This document shows positions 1 through 5,048 of a stretch of 5,048 nucleotides of DNA, piece after piece. Under the pieces are notes generated by a model. That model was not told where the DNA came from, did not search any database, and worked only from the letters and a program-made list of their open reading frames with translations. The stretch comes from Microthrixaceae bacterium (lineage in GTDB: Bacteria > Actinomycetota > Acidimicrobiia > Acidimicrobiales > Acidimicrobilacustridaceae), in NCBI GenBank assembly GCA_947455015.1, contig CANGMY010000131.1, positions 1 through 5,048 of the forward strand, in the 5' to 3' direction. Positions within the stretch are counted from its first letter, which is position 1. Each line of letters starts with the position of its first letter. The translations under genes were made by a program, and so were the position numbers.

Positions 1-1
1 A

Positions 2-970
2 GTTGCTTCGTTGATGGTTCCCGCTGCGCACGCGAGCGACGGTGGAGGTTCGATTCGTATCCCAGCGAGCGAATGTGGTCTCGTTGGCCTCAAACCAACT
101 CGTGGACGTGTTTCCCTTGGCCCAGCGATCAGCGATTCATGGGCAGGTTCAACCTCAAACGGTGTTGTCACCCGAACAGTTCGCGACACCGCTGCGCTTC
201 TTGATGCGATTTCAGGTCCGATGCCCGGCGATTTCTACGCGGCGCCAGCTCTTCCAGGTCCGCTGACTGCTGAACTCGGACGCACTTCGGGTGCACTCAA
301 AATTGGAATCCTCGACCACCCTCTGCTGCCCGGCGTCGAGTCCTCGACTGACATGACCGCTGCGATCAGTTTCGCTGCGTCCCTACTCGAGCAAATGGGA
401 CACAAGATCGATGATTCGCATCCGCAAGCAATGGGCGATGCCCAGTTCACTGATGCGTTCACCACTGTCGTCGCCGCACATGTCGCCAATAACCTCGATT
501 CGTGGGGTCGAGTACTCGGTCGCGAGATCACCGAGGCCGATGTCGAAGAACGAAATTGGATGTTTGCGGTAATTGGCCGTTCCTTCACTGCCCCGCAATA
601 TCTCGATGCAATCTTTTGGCAACAGGAATGGTCGAGGCGCATGTCGACCTGGTGGAAGAACGAACTCAATCCAAACGGATACGACATTCTCTGCTCACCG
701 GCACTGAATGGGCCACCGCCAAAAATTGGTTGGCTCAGTGATCCGGTCGAAGGCCTCAGTCGAGTCACCGCCACCATGCAATACACCGCACAGTTCAATG
801 TCACCGGACAACCCGCGATTTCCTTGCCACTTTGGTGGACCGAAGATGGTTTGCCGGTCGGTGTGCAATTCGTTGCAGCATTCGGACGTGAGGATCTGTT
901 GATTCGCCTCGCGTCAGAACTTGAAGTCGCGTGTAACTGGCACGACCGCATTCCCGAAATGTCGCAGTGA
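2..970 (+). CDS. Amidase signature (AS) family hydrolase, 5'-truncated by the window edge
   Basis: This is the C-terminal part (322 residues visible) of an enzyme that hydrolyses amide bonds using a Ser-cisSer-Lys triad. The frame is open at the left edge, and AS enzymes are usually about 450-500 residues, so roughly 150 N-terminal residues are missing. The visible part opens inside the signature: SDGGGSIRIPAS follows VPAAHA, and the Ser of GGGS (codon 50-52) is the expected nucleophile. The catalytic Lys and cis-Ser (GGSSGG-type motif) would lie upstream, outside the window. The family C-terminal block is clear at about residues 265-310 (FNVTGQPAISLP, then GLPVGVQFVAAFGREDLL). No signal peptide can be judged. 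The substrate is not readable from the sequence; some AS members of this type are annotated as 6-aminohexanoate cyclic-dimer hydrolase or aryl-acylamidase, but I would not go past amidase. A TetR-type regulator follows 94 bases downstream in the same direction and might control it (inference). Confidence 0.93.
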   Translation, partial: VASLMVPAAHASDGGGSIRIPASECGLVGLKPTRGRVSLGPAISDSWAGSTSNGVVTRTVRDTAALLDAISGPMPGDFYAAPALPGPLTAELGRTSGALKIGILDHPLLPGVESSTDMTAAISFAASLLEQMGHKIDDSHPQAMGDAQFTDAFTTVVAAHVANNLDSWGRVLGREITEADVEERNWMFAVIGRSFTAPQYLDAIFWQQEWSRRMSTWWKNELNPNGYDILCSPALNGPPPKIGWLSDPVEGLSRVTATMQYTAQFNVTGQPAISLPLWWTEDGLPVGVQFVAAFGREDLLIRLASELEVACNWHDRIPEMSQ

Positions 971-1045
971 CTGTCCTGCCACCAACCCGCAACTCAACAG
1001 GATCAACTCCATTCACGAACTAAAGTTTCACCCTCATTGATGTGC

Positions 1046-1050
1046 AGGAG
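1046..1050 (+). promoter_or_regulatory. Candidate ribosome binding site for the double-TetR gene
   Basis: AGGAG lies 14 bases before the ATG at 1065, which is longer than the usual 5-10. No other in-frame start exists between the in-frame TGA at 1038 and this ATG, so 1065 is the most upstream start possible. The ATG at 1051 abuts the AGGAG too closely to use it and opens only a five-codon frame. Confidence 0.4.
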
Positions 1051-1064
1051 ATGCAGATCCGAAA

Positions 1065-2300
1065 ATGAAAATCACCAAAGAGCGCTCAGCAGAAATTCGT
1101 CGGGACCTGCTCCAATCAACAGCCAGTGAAATCCGCCGTGTCGGCTTTGGATCAATCACGATGGCTCAAATCGCTGCGAACTGCGATGTCACCGTCAGCA
1201 CGATTACGAACCGATTTCGCAACAAATTCGATCTCGTTCAAGCACTGATTTCAGAGGTCATCGAACCCCAACTTGGTGAGCAGTTCACCGCCCGTAGTCG
1301 AGCATTCTGGGCGGGCGACGATCACATCCCGGAAATCGACAGCGAGTCCATGAGCCTCGTAAGCGAACTCGTCCTCGGCGCGGTCCACACACCGCAACTT
1401 CGGCCCATCATCTCCAGTTTCTTATCGAATCGTTCCAGAGTCACCGCTGCGTTTCGCGATGAGGCAATCACTGAAGGGCGCGCGCGCAGCGGCGTCGATC
1501 ATGCCGGTCAAATCGTGATGCAAATGGCGACACTTATCGGTCATTCGATTGCTTCGCTCTCATCGAATCCCGCCGCTGATGCTCTCGACCAGATCACTTC
1601 CCTCACGCAGATGACCCTTCTCGACATCCCGTTCACGCGACCGTTGCCAGTCGTGAAAAAGTATCTTCCGCGGAAAATGCCGACGCTTCCAGAGATCGAA
1701 ATCGACATTGATGAAACAGGACGACTACTTCTCGATTCATCCCGGGCAATGTTTATTGCGAACGGGTACGAGGCTTCGAACCTCCAGGAGATCGCGCGGA
1801 ACGTTGGAATGACGACCGGCTCCATCTACGCACGCTTCGCGGGAAAAGCCGATCTCATGCGTGTACTTATGGCTGAGACGGTCGGTCCCGAGTCTTTTTC
1901 AGCAACGGAACAAACCGCAAGACGTCTGCCAGCGAGCGGGGCTGACTCCGACGACACGCTCGGCGCCTACATCCGAAATCGCCTTGGAGACCCCCGTCTC
2001 GGCGATCAATACGCGATTGGCCTTGTTGCCCGCGATGCTGCTCGACGGGAACCCGAAGTCGCAAAAGTTTTGGGACCCTCCCAAGACCTTCACCTCGTCC
2101 TCCTTGCGGACATCCTCCGCAGCCTGCAAACGGACGGTTCATTCCGGTCAGATCTCGATGCTGAATCGTTTGCATGGTGGGTGTTGTGTTTTCCCATTGG
2201 CGTCAATCTGCTCGGCAACCTTTTCCCTGCTTCACGCGGGATCGACTGGAACTCCATCCTCAGGTTCACTACCGAAGCACTCCAGACCCAACCTGAATAG
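1065..2300 (+). CDS. Tandem (single-chain) TetR-family transcriptional regulator with two HTH domains
   Basis: This 411-residue protein contains two TetR/AcrR units in one chain, twice the usual length of about 190-220. Unit 1 has its DNA-binding domain at residues 8-60, with the HTH core at about 30-56 (ITMAQIAANCDVTVSTITNRF, shown in part) followed by NKFDL. Its ligand/dimer domain runs to about 190. A proline- and lysine-rich linker (about 191-216, PLPVVKKYLPRKMP) leads to unit 2. The second HTH, at about 217-268, is much closer to consensus: NLQEIARNVGMTTGSIYARF, then GKADLM. Helical C-terminal residues continue to 411. TetR proteins normally bind operators as homodimers, so a tandem chain could act as a pseudo-dimer or as a bridged tetramer; that is inference. 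The ligand is unknown. It follows the amidase in the same direction and ends at a strong terminator. The divergent first HTH suggests that the two halves read different half-sites, or that the first is degenerate. Family confidence is high; target and ligand are not known. Confidence 0.93.
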   Translation: MKITKERSAEIRRDLLQSTASEIRRVGFGSITMAQIAANCDVTVSTITNRFRNKFDLVQALISEVIEPQLGEQFTARSRAFWAGDDHIPEIDSESMSLVSELVLGAVHTPQLRPIISSFLSNRSRVTAAFRDEAITEGRARSGVDHAGQIVMQMATLIGHSIASLSSNPAADALDQITSLTQMTLLDIPFTRPLPVVKKYLPRKMPTLPEIEIDIDETGRLLLDSSRAMFIANGYEASNLQEIARNVGMTTGSIYARFAGKADLMRVLMAETVGPESFSATEQTARRLPASGADSDDTLGAYIRNRLGDPRLGDQYAIGLVARDAARREPEVAKVLGPSQDLHLVLLADILRSLQTDGSFRSDLDAESFAWWVLCFPIGVNLLGNLFPASRGIDWNSILRFTTEALQTQPE

Positions 2301-2315
2301 AACACCTCGCAAATG

Positions 2316-2358
2316 AAAGTGGCCCGGCTCTCCATGCGGAGACCGGGCCACTTTTATT
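2316..2358. terminator. Bidirectional intrinsic terminator between convergent tetR and aqpZ
   Basis: The left arm 2316-2333 (AAAGTGGCCCGGCTCTCC) pairs with 2338-2354 (GGAGACCGGGCCACTTT) around an ATGC loop. It forms 17 base pairs with a single bulged C at 2328. On the plus strand the arm runs into CTTTTATTT. On the minus strand the complementary end reads CTTTCATTT. It sits 16 bases past the regulator stop and 26 bases past the aqpZ stop, so it can end both convergent transcripts. Confidence 0.92.
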
Positions 2359-2379
2359 TCCAAACAGGTGGATACCTAA

Positions 2380-3135
2380 TCAGTAAGCGCGTGCTTCTTC
2401 AGGTTCTTCGTCGAGGACGCTGTCTGACGGGCTAAGGAATCGCCAGACCAAACCTGCGATGACAGCACCCACAATTGGTGCCACCCAGAACAGCCACAAC
2501 TGACCGAGTGCCCATCCGCCCTGCACAACGGCGGGGCCGGTTGAACGAGCCGGGTTCACAGAAGTGTTGGTCACCGGAATCGAAATGAGATGAATGAGTA
2601 CAAGCGCGAAACCAATTGCCATCGGTGCTGCAGCGCCAACTGCCTTCTTCGCGGTCGTACCAAGGATCACAAACAAGAAACCAGCGGTCATCACAATTTC
2701 GGTGATGAGACCAGCGGCGAGATTGAAGCCGCCTGGGGAATGTTCGCCATAACCGTTTGCCGCAAGACCGTCAGTCTTGAGATCGAAGCCTGCTTTGCCC
2801 GAAGCAATCGCCCACACCGCGAGTGCAGCGAGGATTGCACCGATCACCTGAACGATGACGTACGGAAGAACTTCCTTGGTCGGGAAACGCTTCGAGACCC
2901 AAAGACCGATGGTGACAGCTGGGTTGAAATGTCCACCAGAGATATGGCCAACGGCGTAGGCCATGGTCAGAACGGTGAGGCCGAATGCGAAAGAAACACC
3001 AACGAGCCCGATTCCCAGAAACGGACCCTTCAGGTCGGAGCCAAATTTCGCAGCGAGCACGGCGCTACCGCAGCCACCGAGCACGAGCCAGAACGTGCCG
3101 ATCGCTTCGGCAATGAGCTTCTTGCTCATGTTCAT
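2380..3135 (-). CDS. aqpZ: Aquaporin Z-type water channel
   Basis: This 251-residue inner-membrane channel of the MIP family passes water down osmotic gradients. Both pore motifs are present: NPA at residues 71-73 (GHFNPAVT) and NPA at 194-196 (TSVNPARST). The aromatic/arginine filter matches E. coli AqpZ at a constant offset of eight: Phe51, His182, Thr191 and Arg197. This is the water-selective set rather than the glycerol-facilitator one. Other near-identical blocks are GGCGSAVLAA (20-29), AVGHISGG and NGYGEHSPGG. Six hydrophobic spans plus two half-helices are visible. It has an acidic tail of about 15 residues (LDEEPEEARAY) not seen in the 231-residue E. coli protein. The start at 3135 is chosen because AAGGGGGG lies five bases upstream and the residues match the family N-terminus; an in-frame ATG two codons in (3129) is a weaker alternative. 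The frame stays open upstream to 3420, but those residues have no aquaporin character and overlap the thioesterase gene. It is divergent from the TesB-like gene and monocistronic, with a terminator downstream. Confidence 0.96.
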   Translation of the reverse strand: MNMSKKLIAEAIGTFWLVLGGCGSAVLAAKFGSDLKGPFLGIGLVGVSFAFGLTVLTMAYAVGHISGGHFNPAVTIGLWVSKRFPTKEVLPYVIVQVIGAILAALAVWAIASGKAGFDLKTDGLAANGYGEHSPGGFNLAAGLITEIVMTAGFLFVILGTTAKKAVGAAAPMAIGFALVLIHLISIPVTNTSVNPARSTGPAVVQGGWALGQLWLFWVAPIVGAVIAGLVWRFLSPSDSVLDEEPEEARAY

Positions 3136-3297
3136 ACTTGCCCCCCTTGGGGTGAAAAGAATCGCCGGGAGTCGACGACGGTGAAAACGGTAGAAGGCCA
3201 GCAAGCGCGGCGGGTGGATGGAGAAGTCTTCTTCGTTCGCGATAACTGACCCAACCGAAGCGTGATTCATCAGTCGGAGTCGTGGCAGGCTCATTCG
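3136..3297. promoter_or_regulatory. Divergent intergenic region between aqpZ and the TesB-like gene
   Basis: Both genes point outward from here, so their promoters should lie in this stretch (inference). I could not find a convincing -35/-10 pair for either direction. The only notable elements are the near-palindrome AGAAGTCTTCT at 3222-3232 and a repeated ACGGT around 3176-3191. If TesB starts at 3262, the right third of this region is coding. Confidence 0.35.
3141..3148 (-). promoter_or_regulatory. Strong Shine-Dalgarno site that sets the aqpZ start
   Basis: On the minus strand AAGGGGGG is followed by CAAGT and then ATG (3135), a spacing of five bases. It rejects the much longer frame reaching 3420. 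CCCC at 3149-3152 immediately upstream could fold onto the G-run (4 bp, AAGG loop) and partly cover the site. Confidence 0.75.
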
Positions 3298-4095
3298 GTG
3301 ACCCTTGAACTCCCCCTTGCTACGAATCTCCGCACGCTGCTCACCCTCGATGCAGTGAGTCCCGATGCGTTTCTCGCTCCGAGCGCTCACACAGGCTGGG
3401 GACGCATCTACGGCGGCCAAGCAATCGCTCAGGCCCTACGCGCTGCGGCGATGACGGTCAACGATGGCCATATCCCTCATTCGATGCACGCGTATTACGT
3501 GCGTCAGGGTGACGAAGCAGCACCCGTGCTCTACGAGGTGCAGCGAATCCGCGACGGACGGTCATTCTCGACTCGTCAAGTTGTGGCCTCGCAATCAGGA
3601 GGAGCGATTCTCAATTGCATCGCAAGTTTTCACACGCCCGAAGAAAGTGAAGAACGCGACGCAACGTTCTTGCCCTCCGACGCTCCGCAACCAGATGACT
3701 TGGAAGATGAAGAAACGCCGCTGTTCTTCCAAACTCGCGCGCAACGCGACAACCATGGCATGGCCACACTCGCATGGATGCGCGCCAATGAATCATTTGG
3801 CGACGATCCCGTGATGAACGCGTGTGCTCTTGCCTATCTTTCCGACGAACATCTGCTGGGAGCTGCGCTCACCGGACACAGCCTCATCGGCGATTTCGAG
3901 AAATTAATGACGGCGAGCCTCGACCACGTCCTTTGGTTCCATCGTCCAATTCGAGTCGACGATTGGCTTTGTTTCACTCTCGATGGCCAAGGAATGGCCG
4001 ATGCGCGCGGACTTTCTATTGCTCGAGTGTTCAATCGGGCCGGTACACACGTGGCAACTGCCGCTCAAGAAGCTCTCGGGCGCCCACGTCGCTGA
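3298..4095 (+). CDS. TesB-type acyl-CoA thioesterase II (double hotdog)
   Basis: This cytosolic enzyme hydrolyses acyl-CoA to free fatty acid and CoA. It has two hotdog domains: the N-terminal one at about residues 8-113 (GWGRIYGGQAIAQAL, then HSMHAYYVRQGD and DGRSFSTRQVVA) and the C-terminal one at about 155-262 (ASLDHVLWFHRP). Aligned with E. coli TesB, the Asp/Thr/Gln catalytic set maps to Asp183 (YLSDEHLL), Ser207 and Gln257 (TAAQEAL), with the same 24- and 50-residue spacings. Ser replaces Thr, a conservative change. An acidic stretch (PDDLEDEET) links the domains. Length is 265 residues, close to the usual 270-290. I chose GTG 3298 because GGCAGG lies eight bases upstream and LRTLLTL then falls near the family N-terminus. 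GTG 3262 would add twelve residues with no family resemblance but cannot be excluded. A cyclase gene follows 78 bases downstream on the same strand. The preferred acyl chain cannot be read from the sequence. Confidence 0.93.
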   Translation: MTLELPLATNLRTLLTLDAVSPDAFLAPSAHTGWGRIYGGQAIAQALRAAAMTVNDGHIPHSMHAYYVRQGDEAAPVLYEVQRIRDGRSFSTRQVVASQSGGAILNCIASFHTPEESEERDATFLPSDAPQPDDLEDEETPLFFQTRAQRDNHGMATLAWMRANESFGDDPVMNACALAYLSDEHLLGAALTGHSLIGDFEKLMTASLDHVLWFHRPIRVDDWLCFTLDGQGMADARGLSIARVFNRAGTHVATAAQEALGRPRR

Positions 4096-4129
4096 GGCGT
4101 TCCTGCGAGTTCATCGGATATTTCCGAAA

Positions 4130-4147
4130 CTCGGCTGCGAAGCCGGG
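4130..4147 (+). other. GNRA-capped RNA hairpin between the TesB-like gene and the cyclase gene
   Basis: CTCGGCT (4130-4136) pairs with AGCCGGG (4141-4147) around a GCGA loop, giving seven pairs including one T-G wobble. GCGA belongs to the very stable GNRA tetraloop class. No T-run follows (the next bases are GCGATCTGTG), so it is not a standard intrinsic terminator. It could be an mRNA-stabilising element or a leader structure 26 bases before the cyclase ATG. Confidence 0.5.
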
Positions 4148-4173
4148 GCGATCTGTGTCATCGTCATGGGGTC

Positions 4174-4827
4174 ATGCCTGATGATTCCGCACGTACAGAA
4201 GAGATCGACCTAAACGCCGCTGGACCAATGACGCCCCCGCCGGCCACCGGCATGGGCACTGAACGTCCCGAGGAAGTTCCGCCCACTGGCGGACCTATCG
4301 CCCTTGAGCGCACCTTCGCATTTATCGACATCTGTGGGTTCACCGCACTCACTGAACGTCATGGTCCGCGCCGCGCTGTGCGAGCCCTTGAAGTCTTCCG
4401 AACATTGGTGAAAGAAGTCGCTGGTCGTCGCGGCGTGCGCGTCGCCAAATGGTTGGGCGACGGGGTCCTCCTTGTTGGCGTGAAACCAGGACCAATCGTT
4501 GCGACCGTTGCTGAGATGACCGGCCGCTTTGAATCCTTCGCAATTGACCTTCGTGCCGGCGTTGCCAGCGGCACCGCACTTTTATTCGACGGCGACGACT
4601 ACATCGGCCGACCCGTCAATCTCGCAGCTCGCCTTTGCGACGAAGCAGAACCCGGCCAACTCCTCGCCCATCCGTCGGCGCTCAATGGCGTTCCCGATTG
4701 GGTTGATATCGGACCCCCCAGCGAGGTTTCCGTTCGCGGTGTTGGACCCATTGAAGGCGTTCGTCCGCTGCGTCCTGCAGCCGATGTGCAGTTCCCACCG
4801 GAACCAAACCGCGATTCAGAACTCTGA
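4174..4827 (+). CDS. Stand-alone class III adenylyl cyclase catalytic domain protein (class IIIc-like)
   Basis: This 217-residue soluble protein is predicted to make cAMP from ATP. Residues 1-45 are Pro/Gly/Glu-rich and probably disordered; the cyclase domain spans about 46-200. All six class III residues are visible: metal-binding Asp52 (FIDICGFT) and Asp96 (WLGDGVLL), adenine-specifying Lys92 and Asp142, and transition-state Asn149 and Arg153 (PVNLAARL). The Lys/Asp pair points to ATP rather than GTP. Only about eight residues separate ASG from DYIG, against about 14 in mammalian cyclases, which is the short dimerization arm of class IIIc. The domain should work as a homodimer. There is no membrane span, HAMP, GAF, kinase or HTH partner in the chain, so the input signal is unclear. 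The start at 4174 is uncertain: only GGGG two bases upstream resembles a Shine-Dalgarno. ATG 4228 and 4252 are alternatives that keep the whole domain. It may be co-transcribed with the thioesterase. Confidence 0.92.
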   Translation: MPDDSARTEEIDLNAAGPMTPPPATGMGTERPEEVPPTGGPIALERTFAFIDICGFTALTERHGPRRAVRALEVFRTLVKEVAGRRGVRVAKWLGDGVLLVGVKPGPIVATVAEMTGRFESFAIDLRAGVASGTALLFDGDDYIGRPVNLAARLCDEAEPGQLLAHPSALNGVPDWVDIGPPSEVSVRGVGPIEGVRPLRPAADVQFPPEPNRDSEL

Positions 4828-4864
4828 TTTAACTAATTGCGCTTTGGTAACTCACCAACGTGGC

Positions 4865-4895
4865 TTGGTGCCGGAACTGAGGCCGCCACTATGCT
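4865..4895 (+). promoter_or_regulatory. Candidate promoter for tRNA-Glu
   Basis: TATGCT at 4890-4895 is a good actinobacterial -10 match. TTGGTG at 4865-4870 is a weak -35, with a 19-base spacer. Transcription would start near 4902 and leave a leader of about 39 bases before the mature tRNA. The -35 also forms the right arm of a small inverted repeat (CACCAA 4853-4858 with TTGGTG 4865-4870). Confidence 0.4.
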
Positions 4896-4940
4896 CATGC
4901 GGCTGCCGAGGCTCGGCCCGACAGCGCAAGCGTGACACCG

Positions 4941-5016
4941 GCCCCCATCGTCTAGCGGCCTAGGACACCACCCTCTCAAGGTGGCGGCACGGGTTCAAAT
5001 CCCGTTGGGGGTGCCA
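4941..5016 (+). tRNA. tRNA-Glu (anticodon CTC)
   Basis: This is a complete 76-base cloverleaf with encoded CCA (5014-5016). The acceptor stem is GCCCCCA (4941-4947) with TGGGGGT (5006-5012), closed by a G1-U72 wobble; the discriminator is G. The anticodon stem CCACC/GGTGG encloses the loop CTCTCAA, placing CTC at 34-36, which reads GAG. The T arm is ACGGG-TTCAAAT-CCCGT. The D region CGTCTAGCGGCCTAGGACA is typical of bacterial tRNA-Glu. Besides protein synthesis, glutamyl-tRNA can feed tetrapyrrole synthesis in many bacteria; nothing here shows which use applies. No terminator is visible in the 32 bases left before the window edge. Confidence 0.97.
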
Positions 5017-5048
5017 CGCAGGAATCAATTCTTGTTAGCTATACCCGC

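Noticed and set aside
235..951. Long open frame on the minus strand (238 codons) opposite the amidase
   Set aside because: The plus frame has unmistakable amidase motifs throughout; the antisense translation is Ser/Arg/Cys-rich with no recognisable domain, as expected for a shadow frame.
971..1010. Possible terminator after the amidase (GTCCTG with CAGGAT)
   Set aside because: The arms are short and imperfect and no T-run follows; not enough to call.
1051..1068. Five-codon upstream frame (MQIRK) whose TGA overlaps the tetR ATG
   Set aside because: Its ATG directly abuts the AGGAG, so the ribosome site could not serve it; probably chance.
2590..3249. 219-codon plus-strand frame opposite aqpZ
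   Set aside because: Antisense shadow of a highly conserved aquaporin; the product is charged and low in hydrophobic residues, with no family resemblance.
3136..3420. 95-residue N-terminal extension of AqpZ from an ATG at 3420
   Set aside because: It overlaps the TesB coding start on the other strand, has no membrane or aquaporin character, and a strong Shine-Dalgarno sits just before ATG 3135.
4904..4916. GCCGAGGCTCGGC palindrome in the tRNA leader
   Set aside because: It is short, folds to only about five pairs with a three-base loop, and has no T-run; it may aid leader processing but has no specific support.
4529..4963. 144-codon plus-strand frame across the end of the cyclase and into the tRNA
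   Set aside because: It overlaps the well-supported cyclase in another frame, runs into the tRNA gene, and has no recognisable domain.
1..5048. Many GATTC/GAATC (GANTC-type) sites, suggestive of a methylation signature
   Set aside because: Most fall in coding DNA and fit ordinary codon use; no clustering at promoters was seen, and no count or background test could be run.

Overview
The window is an ordinary-looking chromosomal stretch from a bacterium, most likely an actinobacterium. The evidence is the tRNA-Glu(CTC) body, the TetR-rich regulatory content, a short-arm class III adenylyl cyclase domain of the type common in mycobacteria and relatives, and moderately high GC with frequent GTG starts. 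Codon choice is less GC-extreme than Streptomyces or Mycobacterium, so a moderate-GC lineage such as an aquatic Acidimicrobiia-type organism is possible. That placement is inference only.

Left part (1-2354): the 3' part of an amidase-signature hydrolase runs in from the left edge with its nucleophile motif intact. After 94 bases comes a 411-residue regulator in the same direction that carries two complete TetR units in one chain. A strong hairpin with T-runs on both strands (2316-2358) closes this block and also serves the gene converging from the right.

Middle (2380-4095): an AqpZ-type water channel (minus strand) and a TesB-type acyl-CoA thioesterase (plus strand) diverge from a shared region of about 160 bases. 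The AqpZ start is fixed by a strong Shine-Dalgarno sequence. The TesB start is less certain (GTG at 3298 or 3262).

Right part (4096-5048): 78 bases after TesB lies a small soluble adenylyl cyclase with all six canonical catalytic residues and a short dimerization arm. The gap between them holds a GNRA-capped hairpin and has no stop codon in the shared frame. The window ends with a complete tRNA-Glu(CTC), including encoded CCA, preceded by a plausible promoter.

The genes do not form one evident pathway. The amidase and tandem TetR could be a target/regulator pair, and TesB and the cyclase could be co-transcribed. I found no mobile element, CRISPR array, phage gene or defence system. The most unusual item is the single-chain double TetR; nothing here convincingly shows a wholly new system.
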